DNA from: Phoronis australis
Taxonomy: Eukaryota; Phoronida; Phoronidae
Length of the DNA: 46,906 bases
Assembly (NCBI GenBank): GCA_002633005.1
Contig: NMRA01000841.1
Span: 1 to 46,906 of the forward strand
Direction: 5' to 3'
Shown: positions 18,406-30,400 of the stretch, in pieces
Position numbering within the stretch: the stretch's first letter is position 1
How the letters are laid out: every line of letters starts with the position of its first letter
Program-made: the position numbers and the translations under genes
The notes under the pieces: generated by a model
The model's database searches: none
What the model was told of the DNA's origin: nothing
Seen by the model: only the letters and a program-made list of their open reading frames with translations

Positions 18406-21400
18406 CTAGATGAAACAAATAAATGGGATAGTAATGAATTTTCCAATAAAATGCCACAAAATTGAATGCTTTTACTGAACATCAATATCAAATGACATTT
18501 TAATAAGACTCTGTGCGTTCTTTGACATAATGACAAATCGTGCATTCTGTTACGAATCCTGCTTTCTAGATGTAATAATAATCTTGAAATAACACGCTCC
18601 CAAAGAGCAGTGGATATACCGCTTAATGAGTTCCAAGTAGGTAATGCAACAAAAACTGTTCAAGAAAACAAGCAGCAGACGACAAAGTTCCACTATTTTA
18701 GCTGGATAAAAACAACAATGGAATTGGGCCTCTCCTCATATACAACTGGTCATAACACTTTCCTTAAAACTCATGAAAGGAGTGGTACCAATAAGGACAA
18801 ATCCTTGAGAGGTCCAGAAACGTGTTGGAAAAGTGCTAATTTTATTAGTGTTAGACAACAAAGAAATTCGAAAAATGCTTGGTAGGGAATTCTATTCAAA
18901 AACAGATCAATCACGTGACACAACAATGACTACTATAAGTACATTGCAGACCAGATGGTAGTTTTGGCTCTTCACAGAAGAGCTTGAAATATGTTTAATG
19001 TGACAGCTGAAAGGCAGCTTTAAAACTATGTCATTCGGATTAACCACTGACACAGACAGGGAGCTTAAAGAGGGGGGCATCTCCCCAATACTAACAGCAA
19101 ACAAGAACAACGCGGAGCGTTGAATATACGCCCACGGCTGCAACGCAAATAGTGTGCTTCTAGGGGAGTATATTAGTACCCAAAAATTGCCATTAGATGG
19201 CACAGAATACAATAAAGCTATCTGAAAATGGGAAGGTGTTGTTGTCTCTCAAAACTATCTTCAAATTTCATGAAAATCCATTAATGATCTCTTAAAATAG
19301 AAAGGCAGACATAAAAAAACAAATTTAAAAAATTGCCATTAGGAACCACAGCAGCAGTCGAATCTGTCCCTTTGTTGTCACATTGATACGAATACAACAG
19401 CAAAATTTCAAAAACAACATGCAAGGATTTAGGAGATACAGCCGTAGATGCAAAAAATGGCACCAGAAGGCACCACAGCATTTGGACCCATCTGAAAATC
19501 CACATCAGTCGTGCTCTTGTCAGTAGGAATACATCTGCCGACTTTGATAATGATCCTCGTCACAGTTTGGCAGATACAAAAGCAGAAGACAAAAAACTCA
19601 AAAATAATCAGCATCAGCCTCGGTCTTCTCATCAGGAACATATCTTCAAATTTTAATAATGATCCTTCAACGGGATTGGTGGATGGAGGGGATGCCGTCA
19701 CAAATGTACTCAAAAAAATTTAAAATGGCTACTTGGTGGTGCAGAATATGTCAAAACCCCCGGAGAATGAGAAGGCATCGCCTCTATTTAATAGAAACCT
19801 ATTTGCAAAATTTTATGATAACAAAATCTTCCACTATACGCTGAATCTATTCAAAAATGGGAAACGTCACCGTCTTTTTAATAGAAACCTATTTATTAAA
19901 TTCTAAAAAAATCCACATGTAAATATCTGGGCACATAAAGATGTTCCCAAAAGCATGTCTGAGTTTCAACTATGGCCTGACACTGCATGCAGATAAGCTA
20001 GACGGTCTTGGGTCTTACCTTGATATCACTGGCTCCAGATATATGTCCATTTGATAGTACTGGTTGTTCCACAGAAAACATCTCCTCTTTTTCACGATCG
20101 TGTAATGCTGATCATCGCGCTGAGCAAGCAGCAGCTGAAACATAACAGAGGACATAGTAAAGAAACGAGGCAACTTTGTCGACTCAAACACTGACGGGTT
20201 CTACTGAACATTATGCACACCATATTAGCTATGAACAAAAGATCAAACCCAACAACGAACGCATACGTGTCAACCAAGTGAAAACGCTAATAATTTCAAT
20301 CTTGCAAATAACAGAACAACAGTCTATCGGAAAAAAATGATAAAACCATGCCACACTGAGAATGAACCAAGAAAAACTGCTGAGCAACAAACTATTTCAC
20401 TCTTCACACAAATTTGTTTGGTGTTGCTGTCTACTGGCATCCATTTTCACACTTAACAGTTTGCTTGGTGCTACTGTTCACTGATAGGCACATTCACACT
20501 TGAACTAATAGCCACCAAGAAAACACACTACACTGCCATGAAGTATTTCCGGGAAGTCAAGTCACATGCAAAAAATCTACTCCAAACTTTTCCTCATCCA
20601 TTAAGTTCTGTTTCACTATTGTATTGAGCTACTTTCGCACAGACAAGAAGTTTTGGACATGCAACAATGGTTATTTCAAAGACGACAAAATATTTTTCTA
20701 TCAGAACACAGATACTCTACGGCCATACCAAAACAGACATAGTATAAATAATTACAAATGTTCTAATGTCAGTCATGATGTATTTCAATCTCAGGCTCCC
20801 CATGTAAACCTTATATTGCTTAGTGGTTTGAGATTTAACTGCCGAGTTGGTATCGCTAAATTTGAAAACGAATCATCAATAATGAGGTCAGGCGAATCTT
20901 AAACATGAAGATATTCTACCAAGTCAACAGAGGTAACTTTTGGTATTTATCCACATTCAACACGGGAACATTTAGTAGACAATTTGTGCTATGAAAATCA
21001 TGCACTCAAATCAATTACCAATCAAATGCCTGCATTCAGAAAGAGTCAACATCAGGCAGTTTAGTGAAAATCTAAATTTAAAAGCCAATGCAAACGCCAA
21101 TCTATTTTTTGAAAATCAAGACCACACAAAACACAAAGTAAAACAACAGTAAGTTTGCAAATCAGTGCTGTTGAAAGGGGTGTAGTTAAGACCCATCAAC
21201 GACACCAGTACAGAGTAAGGTGACCACCAGTACAGAGTAAGGTGACTACTACGCCATAGAAACACACAGTACAATACGGTTGTAAGTTAGAGCAGCCAAA
21301 CAACCGTGTTAGTAAAAACAGACTGCGAAACTACACACTCCCCGTTTCTCTGCTAGTTCTGACCAGAAACACATTTAGTCAACGGCGGAGTGACAGGAGA

Positions 21401-24400
21401 CGTTAATAACAAAATGAGATCAGTGCTATTGAAAAGCTCTAAAATACATTAATTCAAGTCTTGAAGATTAACGGCCTCACTCATGACTTGGGACTCGGAA
21501 ATTTGCGTCTTTTTGAAATATACATTTACACACTTTCATAGGTGGTTCCACCAAAGCATGATTTTGTTTTCCAGGCTATAATTTTTGTTTCCCAGGGTAT
21601 AAATTCTGTTTGCTTTCCAAGAATAATCTTCCCCAAGACAATAGAACTTATTTTTTATCACAATTCTGAAATTAGAACTTATTCTTCAATATTTCCCACA
21701 AGTTTTTTATTACTTGTAAGGAAACTGGATTAGGTTTTTAGGTTTTCCACCAGAAAAAGTAACTGAAAAATGTTTTTCACGTTCACAAGGCAAGAGCAAG
21801 TTTCCAAAAAGTTATTCCAAAGTCAACAGCACAAGCCTTGGCCCTAAGAAAGCCTGTTACGAGATTTTGTCACTTACACTTTCAGTCTAAATGGATAACA
21901 CTTTCCATTTTTGTGAGTAACAGAGAAACTAGGGAATAGCAGGCAAGTGATAAAACCACACACATTACTGCCTCAGTCACCTTGTAGTCCCGCGCGGTAA
22001 TGCGAGTCTTTAACTCAATTTTTTGCCCGCAGGTGTCAGGCTGACGCAGTGTGTGCACGTATGTCCACAGTCCTACGACAAAAAATGTCAAACAATGCGA
22101 TGCTAAGGAATCATGATCACTGACGACCGATGACTTTCAGCTCTGACATGGGTCATGTACCAGGAAGCACATCTCAGGGGTCATGTCTCAGGAGACCATT
22201 TATCACTGATGATCACCAGACCGATGAATTTTCAACGAATATCCCAACAATCATCCTTAACTGAATAAAAAATCTAAATTGCATCGCAATGGCAATGAAT
22301 TCAAAAAATTTGCACAAAAGTGAATGATGTTGACTCAAGATACAATCTCAGTTTAGCAAGACATAGATTACACTCCTGATTCAGTCAAGAGATGTGCTAG
22401 AGACACGTGACCCATGACCGTTGAGTCAACGGAAGGTCAAACAGGAACCAGGAGTCATCTGAAAAGCAGATCATGGGTGCAAATTTTCACATCATGGCTG
22501 AAACACGTCAAAAGAAATGCTGGTCACCTGGTAGTTGTTGAAGTCAATTTCCTGTTTCACCTCAATCTTGTGTTCCTGTGTCTTCTTTGGCCGGCGAATT
22601 GTGTGAGTGTAGGTCCAGGAACCTGGAAATCAGAAGGTGGCACGCGGCGCACGCGCTCGGCAGGTTAACAATAGCGTGGTGTAAATATGTGCTTCGCAGA
22701 AGTTACATACTATATGGAGAACACATTAAGGTGAACTTAAATACCGAGTCTGAGAACCAGCTAACAATCACAATCCTTAAATAAACACTGGCTGTAGTCT
22801 GGAGCGCTTGAATACATGTTGAAAATAGAGAGCTCGTTAGCTTGGAATGCATTCTGTAAAAAAATCCCACAGCTGAGCTTGAAACCAGTTTATAAATCAC
22901 TTTATAAGAAGACAGTTTGGTCCCATCACCAATCAGGCTGCTTCACAACGTGGCTTCCAACTCCACCAGTTTACATTGCTACACCCACAAAAGTGACCTC
23001 CAATTTCCATGCACAGTTATTAAATAAACAAGCCACAGGGCACTCAGGACCTTATGGCAATAACTCTTTGTAGTGACCTGAACAAAATGTTGCACTTTTT
23101 AACTTCAATGCTAAGCTCAAAGTTATGGCTGAAGTCTTTAGGAGGTGTACTACAGTAACAATAACATCCATGATGTGTTTTAACCATAGTTCACTGAATC
23201 TGTTGCCATATAGAGCCGAGTCACATTATCAAAATGGGTCATAGGGGAGGCAAACAAAGCATGGCAGGCAGAGCTGTACTCACTATAACTAGACTATGAG
23301 CACATTCATTCATTACCAACAGACATGTTATGTCTGACCTATTCAACCAGAAACTGTTACAAGTTCAATATAGTTGTTTTGTTACTCTTATGTTCAGCGA
23401 CAAGATTATGTGCACTGATCAACTATTTTCATGCAATGTGACTGCAATTGAAAGTACGGTATTTTAGTGCCCAGTGCTGGTCAAGAGGAAAGTGTCTTGG
23501 TTGATATTTCATAAGTCACACTACCATCCACATTCATAGTTCCATGTTTAATTGTTCATTCACATTAGATAAACTGCAAAATATTTCCAATGCGTTAGAA
23601 AGGTGGAAATTTTCTGACTTTGAGCTCATGTATCCCATCGATACTCGATAATAGTTAATCATACATCCAGACGTTTATTCATCTGATCGTAAAATCTACA
23701 ACACGTTTCATCAGCTACAGGCACTTTTCCTCTTTCGTCCTCTGAATATCGTTGATATGCAATGCAAATGACCCAAGTACATCTAAAACCTTTTTAACAC
23801 TTTCGTTAACAAACAATGTTTGTGGGACAAAAAGATGGATTATGGTTGTATTTAAATGTTCCCAGGAACTGGAATGATTAGCTCGACTGACATGCCGGAA
23901 CTATCCATTGACCTATCGCAAGCTCCGCCCCCTTGCGAAATGTTGGGTAAAATGGTGGCTTAGAAACGAAGGTGTGTCACGAATGCTGCGTTCTGATTGG
24001 TCACTTAAGCCATCACTCAAAGACCTGGCGATAGGTCCATTACCAAGTAGTGCAACATGATTAGAATGTAATAACTAATCTTATAAGTGCGAACTGAACA
24101 TTGTAAGTACTAGGTGTATTACAATTACGGACAATGTGACAGTTACTGGTTTCCAACCTTACCGTTCTGTCCACGACGACGTATGCGCGCCTGCATCTTG
24201 CCATAGGGAGTCACTAGGTAATCATGAACCACATCAAATTCTTGATACTTCATACCCTACAAATGTAACACTCAATATTTTCATGGTGCCTTACTTCACA
24301 TAAGCAGTAACATCAACCAATGCCCATACTTTGACCATATCAGAAGGCACGATCTAAGAGGTTAAGTTTCAACATTGGCTTGTTTTCGCAGTACTTTGGA

Positions 24401-27400
24401 CTTGACTCCTATACATAAGGACCAAGATTGAGTTTCTGCCGGACACAATGCTTCATTCTTCAGAGGTTCACAGGAGCAGGGTGTTAGCCAGGATACTGAT
24501 ATTGCCAGTCAAGTAATCTTGCGTAGCCGAATTTGTAAGGTCCGTAGTGTTGAGTGGGGGAGGTCACATGAGAGGGGGTTTCCCACCTCCCTCCTATAGG
24601 AAACTTTAGATTTTTGTCCCTGAAAGGAAGCATTTTCCTTGATTTCTGCATCATAAATTTGCTATTTTGATTGTTAGTATGTTTTATTGAACGCAACACC
24701 CTAACTTCGCGCCTTAACTGCATTTCCGACGTATTTCCAATGCATGCAGTGCACAAGTGAATCGAGGGATAGCAATCTTCACAAATACTCTATTCTGTTC
24801 ACATCGTTTTCGCTGATGTGAAAAAGGCTGCTCTTATGCAGGGCTAGATGAAAGTTCTGTTTGGAGATTAGACTCCATCTGAATGTAATTTCTTGTTTAT
24901 CAGACAGTAGCAGTTCATTTGGGGAGTGTGTGTTATAAATGATTTGTCACATGTTATTTATGGGGAGCGTTTAGTAACTATCTCGCTGCGAGAAATTCAT
25001 CCAAAATCTCGTGGTCTCGTCGAAAACACACGGCAATATAGCCTTGCAAGTTCTTGCTTTTTTAGCAAGACGCTAGCATTACTGCAAGCTCCCCAGAACT
25101 ATCGCCTGGGTCTCAGCCTACATTGTCGGATAACCCAGGAATGAGTAAGTCTGTCGGCACCATGAAACAAAAGGCTTGTGACTCTTTTTGGATAAAAAAC
25201 ATAAACTAAACTAAACATTCATGAGAAGGGCAGAAAAACAAAATGAAGCTAAGAGATCACGGGGGTGGCTAGAGGTATAAAAAGACAAGATTTCCAGGGC
25301 TTTACAACACCCAAGACGACTAAGTTTGTACAACTGTGCAGTCGGTTTCAAAGTCTTGTGTGCGACTCCAGCAAAGGCATCACTCAGCAATGCAACAATT
25401 TGAAATTTTCTGTGTAATAGCGGAGTTGCAACCGAATCGATTTAACGATTGCGCATGTCCGGAAATTAGGGTGCGCAAAGGCTACTGGGATTGTTGATGG
25501 TAAACGGGATGGCCGACTGGTTTGCACGACGTGTAATTTGTGTGCATTAAACTACGCTGTTGTATGTAATTCTGCCGCTATTCGCCCTAATTAGCGCCCA
25601 TGGCTCAACAAGTGCCCCAACGAGTTTTCAGACTTTGCTAAAGTAAGCGCCCAGCCCATGAACTACATGCGAAAAATGCCCTTACATACAGTTCTAACGT
25701 CTCCAATTTATCAATTGAAAGATCCGACAGCCTGAATTTGTAACGGACCACGAGCCTCACCGTTATGTCCGTACACTTCAAACTTACGCCGCGATTCAAA
25801 AAGAACGCAGAAGTTTTGCTGCTCTTGCGAGGGATGTGCCCCACTACGCGGGTCTGGACTTTGAAAACAGACACAGCGTACTTGTCAAAGAGCGGGATTG
25901 CATTGTTTCTTTCCAGTACAGATCTTCTCCGGCCTCAAACTTCTTTGTGCATGTGAAAACCGTGAATCGAAGACTAATAAAAAAAATCGACCAGTGTTAG
26001 CACGCGACCAAGAAGCGCGCGCTGCATAATGTACCGACTGTCATCGAAGATTAATCGGGTAACATAGCATCGGCAAATAAATATTGGCACTAATTTCCGA
26101 AAGTTTCCAATACCGTAAAAAGCTTCTGCATTATTTTTAAGAGAAATTATTTAACTAATCATAATTGGTGTTTTTAAGGTCAAAATGACCCACTTCGCAC
26201 CCTTACACCCCAAATCTTCCGGGAAATAGCTGTTACACTACGGTCACGCATCCACTCACCCGGCGACTCAATGAGTGACATGTCGGTCTTACCGAAAAAA
26301 TTCTCGAACGTTTTTAGCAGATGAGGCCAGCAAGTGCTAAGCCGTAAATATTAAAACACGCTCTGCTTGACTGCTTGACTTATTTTTTTTTTGGATACAA
26401 TGCACACCTAGATCATTACATTACTCTGGCAAATGAACTCTGATGACAAGCACACGCACGCTTACTCTCACACACACGCATACAAACTTCAAAACAAACG
26501 TCACGTGACAACAACATGTGTTCCCACAGAGATTTTTCTCGGGTTGCGTGCTACAATCTAGCGTAGATTTGGACTTAATCTGCAGTTAATCCAGACTTCA
26601 CAAGAACTTAAAAATCTTAGAGACGCTATTTGGAAAACTTGAGGAGGATTTCAGGTAATTTGTTGAGTCAAAGCTGTATTCTTATTTAAGAATTCAAGCC
26701 CTATCGACGATTGCGAGACCAGCAGCTACGCATTTGTCGGCAAGATTTCGCCCTGGAACTTCAACAAAATTTTATGAAAAATGATCGTAATTTAACAACG
26801 AATTTTGATAGCAATGTACCACAATTTTGTAGAAAGTAAATAATAATAATCTGCACGCTTTATCTTAGCGCGTAATGCATATAGTGTGCATACGTTAAGT
26901 GAGTCGACCCAGAACAGGTGATTGTGCAGAGGCATTATCCTCAAAATTGCTCATGTTGGCTTGGTTCTGGTCAAGCGAAAACAAGTTTTTTTTTCACTAC
27001 CAACCGCCGTGGAGTATTTGTTACTGTTTCTTTGAAGGGAGATATTGTTGGGCAGTTTCTAAGATACGTTTTCTTGCCGCCCTCAAAATGAGCGCTGCAC
27101 ACTTTATGCTACGAAGTCGGAAAGAATTCACGAAGTCGGCCTTTGCTACCAGCTCTACCGATGTCTCTGACCCATGTTTAACGCAGTTCTTGATCCTTGG
27201 GAAACAGGTAGTAACTAAATTTTTTATTTCGCTAACTGGTATTATAGCATGCCAGGCACACAACACGTATAACCTCCCTGTGGCCGGTTCGCCCCCACGC
27301 TTGCCGACGTACTTGTTTACCAGCTTAACCACAATGCAACATTCTGACCCATTTCCAATATGGCGGCGTTGCAACTCCGCTATTGAAAAGGTGTGCCCAT

Positions 27401-30400
27401 ACAAACCATTTGAATGAGACACATAACCATAGACAATTAAGTTTCTGGTCAGGTGTCGGAACGTCGTGCAATTATGGATGCAAACTGCCCACCATAGTGT
27501 CCGAAGTTTCAAATTTTGCCCGCCAGATTTGGTATATGCCCGCTCACTCAGTGGGCACGCAGGCGACTGGCTCGTGACCCACATAGGAACATAATAAGGG
27601 AAACCTGGTGGACTCAAAATGAGGTCAAAAACTGGCATCTTGGGAAAATCACAAGCAGAAGATACAATGGAGTTCGATGAGTGCAGTTTGGGGTTGTGCC
27701 CATTCTCTTCTGATCAGCTAAATTTATTTTTCTTTTCTCACTCATATCAAATGCTTTCCTACAAAAATCTCTCGTCATGAACCACAGCTATACGGAGTTT
27801 AGTTAATAGTTGTGTTGCACTGTACTATGCATGTAAGAAAAAGAACTGCTTTAAGAAAAGAAATGTCAAGAGAGACAAAGTGCAGTTCCTGAGAAAAGAA
27901 CTGGTTCCTGAGAAATAAACCTTGTTCACAAGATTGTGATCCATGATGGAAGACAATTTGCTACCCTGAATAAGCTGCACATACCTTCATGTCGGGAAGA
28001 TGGCGGATGAGATACTTCTTCTTTTTACTATCCAGATTCAGACGGTCCCCGGGATCTACACCCATACGATGACACACAGCCTGCCAAGGTAAACGCACAG
28101 CTTCTCAATTTCATAACTGTTCAGTTTTACATTACCTAGGAGTGAGTAGCTGATGCCAGTTCTTCATTACATTTAACAACAATGACATTTGCTTCAACAG
28201 AACACGAGATGACAATAAAAAGGCATCAAAATAACGTCCAACAAAGCCGGTTTGCACAGTCAGTTTAACTACATCTCACAAATGACATTGGAAAATGTAT
28301 CAAACTTTTGTAATCGATTTGTCAAACGTATCTTCAATTAATGACACACTCATTAATCATCAACACTATGGATACTAATGAGACAATCAAAAGTGACTGA
28401 TTAAGCCAGACCATCTGTTACACAGAGAACACACATTAATGCACTCACAGAAATCATCCTGATAACTTTCCCTTCAAAGTCTGTGGAATTGTCAACGACA
28501 TCATAGTAGGGATGGCCTACCCATGCCTAGGGGAGCAAAAATAGCATTGGTAACCCAGTAGCACAGCATTTTCATGGTGAAGAATGCGGTAAGCAAAGAG
28601 CACAACCAATGGTCTGACAACCAGGAAATCTCACACAAGTTGACCTAGCGTTTTAACTCTAACTGAAACAATTGTAAAGCAGGCAACAGGGAAACTCACA
28701 AAATTAACCCAGATTCAAAATCCTGTTGTATAATGTTTTTGCCACGCTGAGAATATTTCAAGCTTAGGCCGACTTTAATCTGAAGCACTAGGCAGCTAGC
28801 TGGCTAAATATGATTTGACAGACAGAAAACAAGATCGGTGCTCTGGCACTCAAATGACAGCAGAGCCTGTGCAGCTCAGAGTGCAGTGCGATCACTCACA
28901 ACCAAAAGGTTTAGGATTCAATCCCTGGTTGCTGTGATCGTATAGTTGGGTTCATTCAGCAAGACACATAACCTGCACTGTTTCAGTAGACTCATCTGTC
29001 AATGAGTAAAAGCCCATGGCTGGGAAGAAACTAGCATCACTTCCACACTACAGAAATTGTATTTAGCAGCTGGTAAATTGAGTCTCGTGGCTCATGAAGG
29101 ACTTACAACAACGCTTCCTTATACAAAAACATAACTTCCTTGTACCGCATTCCAGCTTTTGGAACAAAAAATATTTTGCATCAACTTCAAACATGATAAC
29201 ATGTGTGTGACCAGGGCTCAGTTCCGTAGACAAAAGAATCTCACAAAAGAAGTTAGTGTGAACCCACACTTCACTTGTAATACAACAATCTCTCGCAGTC
29301 TTGTGTGGCCTTGTTCTCACGTTTATCGAACACATGTCAGGTGGCCCCTCGTGTTTTCACTTGCCAGGCACCAGTACGTCAATTCCACATGCTTACCTGA
29401 GCAGCTAGGTTGTCTAGATGTCTAGCTAGGTCTGCATTCTCGTGTCTCACTGCGTGATCTTCAACTGTATAGAAATCTTCGGCACCATTGGCGGCTGTCA
29501 CCAAGTGGATCACCTGATGGTAGCGACCATCGCGCAGGTACAACGCATCCCAGTGGTTGTCAGATTTCATCTTCTGCCAATCATTTTCTGGCAGGACTAT
29601 AATGCATTTACCAAACATGATGCACCCATTAACTACTTTGACCTCACACTGCTGACGCAAACCATCCTGCTATCACCACTGTCATTTATAAAAATTTTGT
29701 TATAAGTTCAGGAAAATTACTGAAACACGAACTTTGAAGCGAAAAAATCTTCCGTTACTCATTAGTTAGAAATCTCTACATACGTCACTGTCCAGCGTCT
29801 TTAAATCCAAACCAAATGGTCTGTTTATTGTCTGCCACTTTGTATGATGAAGTAACAAGAGCGCCGTGCAACCTGGCTTCAGCATTGCTGTCTACCAGAA
29901 GCAACACGTGTGTTTTAGGTTCATTTCCATGGAAATGTTTCATGAAAGTGACTTAATTTAGTTTTAGACTCTCACTTCACAGCTAATGATAAAAGGTTTA
30001 GTCAAGCAACTGTCAGCATATCACATTATAGAAATTATCTCAATAACTAGCAATGATGTGTATATTGTATATGAACACATCGACTCACAAGCTGAGGGGT
30101 CCATGGCACCCCTGTCGCATATGATGAGAGTGTTTTGCGACATCTCCTCAGCCAGCATGAAGTAGGTGTCTTCCATCTGCAGCAGACATTTCAGCAGATT
30201 CTCTTGGAACTGATATGCTGTCAATGGAACGAAGAATAAAGTAACGCACATTACACAAATGACAACCCTTACTAAAACACAGCAAACCCATACATACTAT
30301 ACAAAATAAAATACTGTAGACAACACAAGTCATTAGACAAAATGATTTGGAATTCCCTCGTCTTGTAAGCTAACTGTCGTCTTTCATGACCGGGAATGAT

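Larger units (their letters stand above)
24257..27984 (-). other. TTD14-like intron (3.7 kb) with a degenerate coding remnant
   Basis: Phase 0 intron, donor AAG|GTATGT. It holds the HIRAN-like remnant at 25680-25970 and a region open on both strands at 26899-27638. CA-rich simple sequence lies near 26450-26490. The rest has no recognised feature. Confidence 0.65.

Noticed and set aside
22073-22527. Docking-site/selector-type RNA pairing between the alternative exons
   Set aside because: Only a 9-nt complementary pair and a direct repeat were seen, which is within chance expectation; conservation data would be needed.
26899-27638. Overlapping 172- and 205-codon open frames as genes
   Set aside because: No recognisable domain, no splice context, and openness on both strands in a GC-richer patch suggests chance or an unknown repeat.
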